The notes below the pieces were generated by a model that was not told the origin of the DNA, did no database searches, and worked only from the letters and a program-made list of their open reading frames with translations. Shown piece after piece: positions 34,465 through 41,757 of a DNA stretch of 64,000 nt (position 1 is the stretch's first letter; every line of letters starts with the position of its first letter). Made by a program: the position numbers and the translations under genes. Source of the DNA: an uncultured Ruminiclostridium sp. (GTDB lineage Bacteria; Bacillota; Clostridia; Oscillospirales; Ruminococcaceae); NCBI GenBank assembly GCA_934490165.1, contig CAKSTB010000001.1, positions 1 to 64,000 on the forward strand, given 5' to 3'.

Positions 34465-34937
34465 ACGAGATAAAGCAGGCGGCGCTCGGCATATGCGTGC
34501 TTGCCGCGGCGGCGGGGCTGTTCAGAATGCTGATACCATGCGAAAAGTACAGGACGCAGATCACGTTCGCTATAGCGTGTATTTTTTCGGTGTGCCTGAT
34601 AAATTCCGTCACCGATATTATCCCCGCGCTCAGCATAGAAACGCAGATTGCCGATATCCCTCAGGTGGATTTCAGCGATAAGCTTTCCGAGCAGGCGCGT
34701 GTCACTGCGGCAAGAGCCGTCAGGGAGAAGGTTGAGGAGCTGCTCACCTCGCACGGATTTATTTACCGTAAGGTGTACATTACAGCGCATATCGACGGCG
34801 CGTTCTGCATATCTATTAGTGAGGTTGAGCTTGTATTTGATGACGGCGCGGACGATGAATATGTCGCCGACGCGGTTTCTCTTGTACAGGCGGCAGTCGG
34901 GGACGATATAAAGGTCAGATACACAAAAGAAAGGTAG
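34461..34937 (+). CDS. spoIIIAF: Stage III sporulation protein AF
   Basis: 158 aa. Two N-terminal membrane helices (about 5-20 and 30-50), then a soluble domain ending in an alpha/beta fold of the ring-building type (VYITAHIDGAFCISISEVEL). Shorter than the Bacillus protein of about 200 aa. The start at 34461 is set by overlap with spoIIIAE; the longer frame from 34356 lies inside that gene. Confidence 0.9.
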   Translation: MNEIKQAALGICVLAAAAGLFRMLIPCEKYRTQITFAIACIFSVCLINSVTDIIPALSIETQIADIPQVDFSDKLSEQARVTAARAVREKVEELLTSHGFIYRKVYITAHIDGAFCISISEVELVFDDGADDEYVADAVSLVQAAVGDDIKVRYTKER

Positions 34938-34940
34938 AAT

Positions 34941-35282
34941 ATGAAAGAACTGCTGAGATCCGATAAGCTTCTGAAAATAGCTTTCATTGCCGGGATAGCG
35001 GCGATCGCGCTTATCTTTCTTTCAAGCTTCGGCGGTGGGTCGGACACAAAGCTTACCGAAGAACAGTTGCTTGAACAGCGCATAACGCTGATGCTTGCGG
35101 CTATGGACGGGATAGATGATGTTCCGAATGTCACGGTAAGGCTTGACGAGGATAAGCGCACGGTGCTCGGCGTGACGGTGGTATGTCCCGATGCCGCGAG
35201 CAACCTGACAGCCGAAAGGGTAATCAATGCGGTAAAAACGGCGCTTGACGTTTCCGCATCGAGAATATGTATTACAACGTAA
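34941..35282 (+). CDS. spoIIIAG: Stage III sporulation protein AG, short form
   Basis: 113 aa against about 230 in Bacillus. One membrane helix (about 13-32) and one ring-building-motif domain (LLEQRITLMLAAMDGIDDVP, TVRLDEDKRTVLGVTVVCPD, TAERVINAVKTALDVSASRI) are present. The long insertion that forms the beta-triangle part of the Bacillus AG ring is missing. The frame is open and well placed, so this looks like a compact variant, not a broken gene. Confidence 0.88.
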   Translation: MKELLRSDKLLKIAFIAGIAAIALIFLSSFGGGSDTKLTEEQLLEQRITLMLAAMDGIDDVPNVTVRLDEDKRTVLGVTVVCPDAASNLTAERVINAVKTALDVSASRICITT

Positions 35283-35296
35283 GTGAGGTATTTGTT

Positions 35297-35902
35297 ATGA
35301 GAAGACCGAGAATCAATCTTATACTTGGCAAAAAGCATCTTGTTGCGGCAGGTCTGGCGCTTGTGCTTGCAGTCGGACTGTATGCCAATTTTGCCATAGG
35401 GAGTAACGTGAGCAGTAAGAGCGCATCGGGGGATAACTACGGCGATACAAGGCTTGTATCAAATGAAAACGACAATACGAGCAAAGTGTCCAACAAAAAG
35501 GACAGCGATATTGTTTCCGCTTCTGCCAATACCGAAAAGGTAGCCGACAGCAGTGAGGAATATTTTGCAAAGGCGCGCATTGACAAGCAGGCAAGCAGAG
35601 AAGAGGCTAAGGAAACGCTCAAGAGTATTTACGGCGGCGGAGATATGACCAAAGACGAGCTTGCGGTAGTCGCACAGGATGCACAGCAGCTGACCGACCT
35701 TATGGAGGCTGAAAACAAGATTGAAACAACGCTTAAGGCACAGGGCTTTGAAGACGTGCTTTGCTACCTGAGCGATAACAGTGCGAATATCATCGTGAAG
35801 TCACAGGGACTTGATACCGCTCAGGCGGCACAGATAAAGAGTGCACTGCTTGCCGAGGTCGAGGTCGCAGGGGAGAATATTACTATTGTGGAAGTGCAGT
35901 AA
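35297..35902 (+). CDS. spoIIIAH: Stage III sporulation protein AH
   Basis: 201 aa. Membrane helix (about 14-36), Ser/Asn/Asp-rich linker, then the ring-building domain (EYFAKARIDKQASREEAKET, LKAQGFEDVLCYLSDNSANI). SpoIIIAH docks SpoIIQ from the forespore; spoIIQ is not in the window. ATG at 35297 with GTGAGGT; the longer frame from 35267 overlaps spoIIIAG and lacks a ribosome site. Confidence 0.93.
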   Translation: MRRPRINLILGKKHLVAAGLALVLAVGLYANFAIGSNVSSKSASGDNYGDTRLVSNENDNTSKVSNKKDSDIVSASANTEKVADSSEEYFAKARIDKQASREEAKETLKSIYGGGDMTKDELAVVAQDAQQLTDLMEAENKIETTLKAQGFEDVLCYLSDNSANIIVKSQGLDTAQAAQIKSALLAEVEVAGENITIVEVQ

Positions 35903-35923
35903 TACGGGTTTTTAACGCGTTAT

Positions 35924-36328
35924 GACCGCAGGCGAAAGTCTGCGGTCGTTGTTTGCTGAAATAACATATATTCAAATTTGTGATAGTGGAGATGTTTGTG
36001 CAAGCGGAAAGGTTCGGTGCAGGCGATCCCTCAGTCTTGCGACAGATAAAGTATGAGAAATTTGAACTGTGTGAGTGTCGCTGAATTTGCTTGTATTTTT
36101 AACAAGCAAGCCTTGTAGCAATCCAGCTCCCTTGTGTAAAGGGAGCTGTCACAGTGTGGTATAACATTTTCGGTATTTCTTCGAATTGCAGGTTATAGAT
36201 GTGTTCGACATAACTGAGTTTTCCGTCACTGTGACTGAAGGATTGTCAGCGGAGGTGTTTGTGCGAGTGGAAAGGTTCGGTGCAGGCGATCCATCAACAA
36301 AAAACCGCAGGAGAGCCTGCGGTTTTTT
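35924..36328. repeat. Intergenic repeat cluster between two matching hairpins (locus 3)
   Basis: Hairpin A GACCGCAG (35924-35931) / CTGCGGTC (35940-35947); hairpin B AAACCGCAGG agag CCTGCGGTTT (36302-36325) with T-run. Inside is a 46-bp direct repeat (35988-36033 and 36251-36296, sharing GGAAAGGTTCGGTGCAGGCG), a smaller palindromic unit AGCTCCCTT/AAGGGAGCT (36125-36147), and TCACAGTG/CACTGTGA arms around 36148 and 36228. It resembles nested miniature elements. No gene. Confidence 0.75.
36302..36328 (+). terminator. Terminator of the spoIIIA operon
   Basis: Hairpin B of locus 3: 10-bp stem, AGAG loop and TTTTTT. The proximal copy at 35924-35947 is followed by GTTGTTT only. Confidence 0.85.
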
Positions 36329-36352
36329 AATGCAAATAAATACAACAAAAGG

Positions 36353-36381
36353 TTGACAAACGCCAAAAACAGTGCTATAAT
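36353..36381 (+). promoter_or_regulatory. Promoter of the replisome-organizer-like gene
   Basis: TTGACA (36353-36358), 17-bp spacer, TATAAT (36376-36381): perfect consensus. Confidence 0.9.
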
Positions 36382-36434
36382 ATCAGTGTAAACAAAATGT
36401 TGTAATGAAGCCATAACGAAAGGGGAAATGTAAA

Positions 36435-37202
36435 ATGGCAGAAAAACGTATGTTTTCAAAGCAGACAGTAACAAGTGACAGGTTTCTTGACCTGTCAGCA
36501 AAAGCAAAGGTACTCTACTTCTATCTCTCGCTGTACGCCGATGACGAGGGCTTTGTCAGCTGTGCGAAAAATATTCAGCGAATGACAGGCTGTAAGCCGT
36601 CCGACCTTAAGGCATTGTACGATAGCGGATACCTGATAGACTTCGGCTCGGGGGTGTATGTTATCACTCACTGGAAGCTGAATAACAGCATAAGAGCCGA
36701 CAGACTGAAAAAGACATCGTTTGAAAACGAAAGGGCAATGCTGTATGTCCGCGCGGACGGTATGTATGTGTACGACCCGGAAAAAGCCGCCGCTCAGCGT
36801 CATAATGGCAAAGAAAAGGCGGCACAGGTGACAACAGACTGCTGTCTTTTGCCTGACGTTTGTCCGTCAGATGTCGGCGCAGATAAGATAAGTACAGAAG
36901 AGGTTAGTACAGATGAGATAAGTGTAGCGGATAATAGCGGGAGCTTGTCGGACGATGCCGACAAAAATGCGCTCACCGCCGCCGCATACAGAAATTCTCT
37001 CAGTGAAAAATTCGGAGCGGAAAACGTTGAGCGCTATGAACAGCGTTTCAATAAATGGGCGGACAAGCACGACAGACAGGGTATGCCGATGTATCCGACC
37101 ATTGAAAAGTGGATGAATGAGGATAATATCGCGAAAAATACTGCGCCGGGAAATAACACCGCGCGGCGTTTTGAAGAGTTCCTTATGCTTGACTATATCT
37201 GA
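36435..37202 (+). CDS. Replisome-organizer-like winged-helix protein
   Basis: 255 aa. The N-terminal 90 residues (FSKQTVTSDRFLDLSAKAKV, YADDEGFVSCAKNIQRMTG) resemble the winged-helix domain of phage and plasmid replisome organizers. A polar linker (about 125-185) contains ISTEEVSTDEIS repeats. The C-terminus (KWADKHDRQGMPMYPTIEKW) may be a partner-binding segment. It has a perfect promoter of its own and AAAGGGG before the ATG. No phage structural or integration genes are near, so it may be a domesticated relic or a regulator. Its stop abuts the stop of the convergent permease with no terminator between. Confidence 0.7.
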   Translation: MAEKRMFSKQTVTSDRFLDLSAKAKVLYFYLSLYADDEGFVSCAKNIQRMTGCKPSDLKALYDSGYLIDFGSGVYVITHWKLNNSIRADRLKKTSFENERAMLYVRADGMYVYDPEKAAAQRHNGKEKAAQVTTDCCLLPDVCPSDVGADKISTEEVSTDEISVADNSGSLSDDADKNALTAAAYRNSLSEKFGAENVERYEQRFNKWADKHDRQGMPMYPTIEKWMNEDNIAKNTAPGNNTARRFEEFLMLDYI

Positions 37203-38309
37203 TCATACTAAGAGCATACAAAAAGCTGTGAGGACTATCAGGAAGCTGAAATTGAATGCGGAAAATTCGGCAACATATTTGCCTGTTTTGCCGGGGTTCA
37301 GCGTATTGTACTGCCTGAGCGTGATAAGGCTTGCAAGCGACGCTATAAGCGTGCCTACACCGCCGATGTTTACACCGAGTAAAAGGCTGTGATAATCGCT
37401 TGTAAACTGCGACAGTAAGATAGCAGACGGTACATTGCTGATAAACTGGCATGAAATTACACTGAAAAGCAGGGTGTTTATTTGCAGTACCGAGGAGAAA
37501 AACTCCTTCACCGCATCTATCCTTGCCATGTTGCCCGCAAATATAAAGAAGAAAACGAATGTCAGCAGAAGAGGGTAATCCACAGCCGCCAGTGCTTTCC
37601 TGTCCATGACTATAAGCGTCAGCACAATGAATATCGTGCCTATTAGGTATGGTATAAAATTGAACACGATTATTATTGCTATTGCAAAAAGGAACAGATA
37701 CGCAGCTGTGCGTTTGCGATCGATTTTTTCAGGCGTATCCTTAAGCTCTATCGGTTCAGACTTTACAAAAATCATACAGCATACGGTTATCAGTGTAACC
37801 GCAAGCAGGAACGGAGGGAGCATTATCAGAGTAAATTCACTTGTCGGAATATTGAATTTTGAATAGAGGTATAAATTCTGAGGGTTGCCGAAAGGCGTCA
37901 GCATACCGCCGAGATTAGCCGCGATGTTCTGCATTATGAATGTGAACGCCATATAGCGCTCTTTATTTGCTGTGTGCAACACATAATATCCGAGCGGCAG
38001 GAAAGTGAGCAATGCCATATCGTTTGCAATCAGCATAGAGCCGATAAAGGTCATCCATACAAGCACCACGACGCACAGCCGCACGTTCTTGAATTTCTTT
38101 ACTATGTTGCAGGCGAGTATATAGAAAAATTTAACGTTTTTTAGAGCGCATACTACCGCCAGTACGCTGAAAAGACAGGCAAGCGTCTTATAATCAAAGT
38201 AGCTGAGATACTGCGCATCGGGGGGAACGAAGAATGCCGTGATAATCGCCGCAACGAGCGCTATCACCATCACTGTGTTTTTCTTTACGAAATTTATAAT
38301 TATGTTCAT
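37203..38309 (-). CDS. ArsB/NhaD/SLC13-type anion permease
   Basis: 368 aa with about ten membrane helices. Family signatures are MLIANDMALLTFLPLGYYVL, NLGGMLTPFGNPQNLYLYSK and SNVPSAILLSQF; these Asn/Pro-rich re-entrant motifs define the ion transporter superfamily that includes citrate, arsenite and Na+/H+ carriers. Which ion is moved cannot be told; no ars genes are near. Shorter than typical members of 400-430 aa. Ends flush against the convergent gene. Confidence 0.85.
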   Translation of the reverse strand: MNIIINFVKKNTVMVIALVAAIITAFFVPPDAQYLSYFDYKTLACLFSVLAVVCALKNVKFFYILACNIVKKFKNVRLCVVVLVWMTFIGSMLIANDMALLTFLPLGYYVLHTANKERYMAFTFIMQNIAANLGGMLTPFGNPQNLYLYSKFNIPTSEFTLIMLPPFLLAVTLITVCCMIFVKSEPIELKDTPEKIDRKRTAAYLFLFAIAIIIVFNFIPYLIGTIFIVLTLIVMDRKALAAVDYPLLLTFVFFFIFAGNMARIDAVKEFFSSVLQINTLLFSVISCQFISNVPSAILLSQFTSDYHSLLLGVNIGGVGTLIASLASLITLRQYNTLNPGKTGKYVAEFSAFNFSFLIVLTAFCMLLV

Positions 38310-38337
38310 TTTTACACTGTCTTTTCAAAATTCCACA

Positions 38338-38364
38338 CAAAACCCTCCCGCTTAAGGGGAGGGT
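38338..38364 (-). terminator. Terminator of the SPFH cassette
   Basis: On the minus strand ACCCTCCC (38364-38357) pairs with GGGAGGGT (38349-38342) and is followed by TTTGTG. It lies 36 bp past the SPFH gene. Confidence 0.65.
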
Positions 38365-38399
38365 CGGTGGTTATTCAATACGAATTTAATCCGTTAGGA

Positions 38400-39791
38400 T
38401 CAAACTAAATCGTCCTCGTTAAAGGGGTCGCCGCATTCGGGGCAGAACTTCGGAGGATTTTCGGGATCTGCGGGTTCCCAGCCGCACTTATCGCACTTGT
38501 ACTTCTTGGGTGCTGCGGGCTTTGACTTGCCGCACTCGGCACAGAACTTGCCTGTGTTTGTAGCACCGCATTCGCACGTCCAGCTTGAAGGAGCGGGAGT
38601 TGCGGGAGCGTCGCCTTCCTTGCTCTTGCCACAGTTAGCACAGAACTTGCCTGTGTTGGACTGACCGCATGAGCAAGTCCACGCTTCGGGCTTCTTTGCG
38701 CCGCACGATGAACAGAATGCACCTGTGTTTGTAGCGCCGCATGAGCATTTCCAACCGCCCGGTGTGGGTTGCTGAGGTGTTGTCTGCTGAGGAGCGGCAG
38801 GCATACCGTTCAGTACGTTGTTACCTGCGTTCATAGCCATATTCATGCCCATAAAGCCCATCATAGCGCCGTTTTCATTTGAGCCTGCCGCTTCGATACC
38901 ACGAGCAACGGCACCTGTCATCATAGCACGCTGAACATCGCCGCCGAGCATTGTATCAGCCTTAAGACGATCCTTAAGAAGCTCTTTTGTTTCTTCGGAA
39001 ATCGTGATAGGACCAAGACCGATGTTTGTGAGCATCAGACCTCTCTGTGCCCAGTTGTTAGCGGTTTCGTCCTTAGTCTTGTTGGTAAGGTTGTTGAGCT
39101 GGCTTGTAATCTGGTTGTAGCTGTAACCCTCAGCTGAAAGCTGATTTAATGCTACCATCAGAGATTGCATGAACTCGTTCTTGTACTGCTCGTTCTTGAA
39201 GATATCCTTAACGTATACCTGAGGAGCATTTACGCCCTTGCTGAGAACTTCGGCGTAGAACTTGCAGGCATTCTCGGCATCGGGTATCTGAACCTCGAAT
39301 GTACCGTAGAAACGCAGATCTACTGTTGTATTATAACGGGGATCGGGATAGGGAACAGGTGTTCCTGTACCGAAGGGGATACCGGGCAGTTTCTGAAGAT
39401 TGATGTAGATTACTCTCTGCTCGGTTGCAGGTGTTCCGCCGTATGTAAATCTTGAAATAAGATCCTTGAGCGAATCCTTGATCTGACCTGCAAAGATCGA
39501 AGGTGCGGTCGAGTTGTCAAGTATGTAACGTCCGGGCTCTGTAACAACGTTAGTTATCTTTCCGTTGTCAAGTGTCAGCATACAGGTGTTTTCTTCGACC
39601 ATAATAGCCGAGCCGTTGCTGATAACGTTATCCGTTCCCTTTGTGTTACTGCTTCTCGCATTACCGTTGTGCATCTTTTCACCGTTGACAACAACTGTAT
39701 CGTTGCCGATAACGGGGCAGTGGATCGCTTCTTTCCAGGTATCGCCCAGAGTGCCCGAGAGTGCGCCTACGGCTGCTTTAATAAGTCCCAT
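38400..39791 (-). CDS. SPFH-domain protein with four C-terminal zinc ribbons
   Basis: 463 aa. The N-terminal about 300 residues match the YdjI-like (virion-core-like) SPFH group: MGLIKAAVGALSGTLGDTWK, GRYILDNSTAPSIF, ISEETKELLKDRLKADTM. After a Met/Gly/Pro/Gln-rich hinge come four zinc-binding units: WKCSCGATNTGAFCSSCG, WTCSCGQSNTGKFCANCG, WTCECGATNTGKFCAECG and YKCDKCGW...FCPECG. No membrane helix. Last gene of a three-gene minus operon with a zinc-ribbon membrane protein and a Tim44-like protein, comparable to Bacillus ydjGHI, linked there to membrane stress. AAAGGAAA precedes the ATG. Confidence 0.85.
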   Translation of the reverse strand: MGLIKAAVGALSGTLGDTWKEAIHCPVIGNDTVVVNGEKMHNGNARSSNTKGTDNVISNGSAIMVEENTCMLTLDNGKITNVVTEPGRYILDNSTAPSIFAGQIKDSLKDLISRFTYGGTPATEQRVIYINLQKLPGIPFGTGTPVPYPDPRYNTTVDLRFYGTFEVQIPDAENACKFYAEVLSKGVNAPQVYVKDIFKNEQYKNEFMQSLMVALNQLSAEGYSYNQITSQLNNLTNKTKDETANNWAQRGLMLTNIGLGPITISEETKELLKDRLKADTMLGGDVQRAMMTGAVARGIEAAGSNENGAMMGFMGMNMAMNAGNNVLNGMPAAPQQTTPQQPTPGGWKCSCGATNTGAFCSSCGAKKPEAWTCSCGQSNTGKFCANCGKSKEGDAPATPAPSSWTCECGATNTGKFCAECGKSKPAAPKKYKCDKCGWEPADPENPPKFCPECGDPFNEDDLV

Positions 39792-39823
39792 AGTAATATT
39801 TCCTTTCGTATTGAGTTTTTAAT

Positions 39824-40588
39824 TTATTTTACTAAATTAAAATCGTTTACCAGCCATACACGGTCGGCAATTTCTGTAATGCCGCTTCCGCAGTACGGAC
39901 ACTTCTTTCCCTTTGCGGAAGCATCGATCGGAGCACCGCAGTTGGGACAGTTGCTTGAATACACAATGCTTGTTGTCTGTTCGTGCAGATCCTGCTTGTA
40001 AGCCAGCGTTACGCTGTAAGCGGTCTGCATAAGTGCGGGTTTTGCCGTATCCGCTTTATCCTCGGATACCTTTGCGTATTCATATTGAAGAGATACCTCA
40101 AATCTTGCCGTAGCCTCCTTGCTTCTGTTCTGATAGCTTGCAATTCCGCAACGGTGGATCTTTATGTTATTGAAAATCTCTTTTTCGTTGTTTGCATTAA
40201 GGGTAGTTATACGATTATTGACCTTGTTGATAAGATCCTGTGTATATTCGTCTGCCTTTAGCGATCCGGTGTTTTTGTTCATAATGGCATTGAGAATTGC
40301 AACTATCGCATTTCTTGCCTTGACCTCCATACCGTTGTATCCGATCTCGGGAAAGTCACGGGTGATAGCAGGACCGTACATTTCGCTGAGGGCTGTTATT
40401 CCCTTTGGCGTAGTCGTTTCTTCCTTCATGCCCTTATTTACAAGTTCCATTGCCTGTGACGGGGACATACCGAGATATTTCTGTGTCGCATTCCGTATTT
40501 TAGCTACTATTACTAAAACAATAATGCCTATGACTATAAGTGGGACAAGCCAGCTTAATATTGAAAGAACGAACGATGATATATCCAC
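39824..40588 (-). CDS. Membrane-anchored zinc-ribbon protein (Tim44-like cassette)
   Basis: 254 aa. It begins with GTG after AAAGGGAG. One membrane helix (about 10-32) is followed by a soluble domain of no clear family (NNIKIHRCGIASYQNRSKEA, FEVSLQYEYAKVSEDK) and a C-terminal zinc ribbon NCPNCGAPIDASAKGKKCPY. The tail WLVNDFNLVK echoes the WVLTDF tail of the upstream protein, so the two share a C-terminal module. The soluble domain may be a diverged Tim44/NTF2-like fold. It starts 1 nt after its upstream neighbour. Confidence 0.72.
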   Translation of the reverse strand: MDISSFVLSILSWLVPLIVIGIIVLVIVAKIRNATQKYLGMSPSQAMELVNKGMKEETTTPKGITALSEMYGPAITRDFPEIGYNGMEVKARNAIVAILNAIMNKNTGSLKADEYTQDLINKVNNRITTLNANNEKEIFNNIKIHRCGIASYQNRSKEATARFEVSLQYEYAKVSEDKADTAKPALMQTAYSVTLAYKQDLHEQTTSIVYSSNCPNCGAPIDASAKGKKCPYCGSGITEIADRVWLVNDFNLVK

Positions 40589-40589
40589 A

Positions 40590-41522
40590 TTATACTCCCT
40601 TTATGCCGTCATCTACAGTATCGTTCCTGATACCTGCAAAGTCGGTAAGTACCCATGTGTACTGACCTGTTGTAACAACAGAGCCGCAGTATTCACAAAC
40701 GCCGGACGAGGAGATCTCAAGCGGAGCGCCGCAGTTCGGGCAGTTGTGACCGTTCATAGCGCCTGTTTCTGTCTTTGTCTGAACACCGAGCGAACGTACA
40801 AACTTCATCTTGTACTTCTGTACCCAGCGAGTAGTCTTGTCACCTCTTATGATCTTGCCGGTCTTTTCGTCTACCTGATAATCGATCATTCTTGAAGTGA
40901 GGTAAGCTGTTACATATTCAAACTGTGAATCACGCTCATATGAGGTAAGATATGCAGTGTCTATAGCGATGCTCTCATAGTGGTATACAATGCCCTGGTC
41001 GATCTTAGCCTGTACCTGCTTGTTTGTCGTATTGTAGAGATTTTCGTGCATTACGGGGCGAACCGGTGTAAGGTCACGTTTGCACCATGCATTTTCGATA
41101 TCTATGTATACCTGTTTCGTGAAAGTGATAAAGTCGGAAGCCGAGAAGTTCGGATCTCCCTGTTTGATAATGCCTTCTATCTGTTCGGTCCTGTTTGGAA
41201 GAACAACATTTGCACCGTTCATTGATGACGGACGTGTTGTGCCGCCGGAAGATTTCTTTTTGTTTCCGCCGATCGTGGATATAATAATAATGACAACAAC
41301 TATGCCTATTCCGATTATAACCGAAATGGGGTCGGCATCTCCGCTGTAGCTACTGCTGTCGTAGTCATTACCCCCGTAGTCGTTACCTCCGTAGTCGTAT
41401 CCGCCTCCGAAGTCGTAATCGCCTCCACCGCCGTAGTCGTTATTGTCAAACGCTCCCGCAGAAAAGCAGAGCAGTAATGCCGCAGCTATTGTTGCAACAG
41501 CTGTCGCGATTATCTTTTTCAT
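40590..41522 (-). CDS. Tim44-like domain protein with Gly/Asp/Tyr-rich segment and zinc ribbon
   Basis: 310 aa. Signal peptide (about 1-24, ending AGAFDNN), then a Gly/Asp/Tyr/Asn-rich stretch (about 25-62), a membrane helix (about 67-83), a Tim44-like domain (FITFTKQVYIDIENAWCKRD to WVQKYKMKFVRSLGV, about 120-245) and a zinc ribbon NCPNCGAPLEISSSGVCEYC. The helix would put the low-complexity segment outside and the Tim44-like and zinc modules inside. First gene of the cassette, behind a strong promoter and GGGGGAG. Confidence 0.82.
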   Translation of the reverse strand: MKKIIATAVATIAAALLLCFSAGAFDNNDYGGGGDYDFGGGYDYGGNDYGGNDYDSSSYSGDADPISVIIGIGIVVVIIIISTIGGNKKKSSGGTTRPSSMNGANVVLPNRTEQIEGIIKQGDPNFSASDFITFTKQVYIDIENAWCKRDLTPVRPVMHENLYNTTNKQVQAKIDQGIVYHYESIAIDTAYLTSYERDSQFEYVTAYLTSRMIDYQVDEKTGKIIRGDKTTRWVQKYKMKFVRSLGVQTKTETGAMNGHNCPNCGAPLEISSSGVCEYCGSVVTTGQYTWVLTDFAGIRNDTVDDGIKGV

Positions 41523-41567
41523 ACGCTCCCCCTTTACCGATAATTATGTGGTTTGTATTCTGATTTT

Positions 41568-41596
41568 ATTATACAGTAGTTCTACAAAAAAGTCAA
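41568..41596 (-). promoter_or_regulatory. Promoter of the SPFH/Tim44 cassette
   Basis: On the minus strand TTGACT (41596-41591), 17-bp spacer, TATAAT (41573-41568). Confidence 0.85.
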
Positions 41597-41692
41597 GAAT
41601 AGAGAGCTAAAATCAGTAAAAATGATGAAATGACTTACACGCCGATATTAGCGTATTCGCTGAGTGCCGTCGGATATAATTTCAGTTTTTTA

Positions 41693-41721
41693 TTGACAAT
41701 TATTAAAATGTTTAGTATAAT
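41693..41721 (+). promoter_or_regulatory. Promoter of the fibronectin-III protein gene
   Basis: TTGACA (41693-41698), 17-bp spacer, TATAAT (41716-41721): perfect consensus, divergent from the cassette promoter. Confidence 0.92.
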
Positions 41722-41757
41722 TAAATCAATAAAATAAGCTTCAGGGAGGGCACAAAT

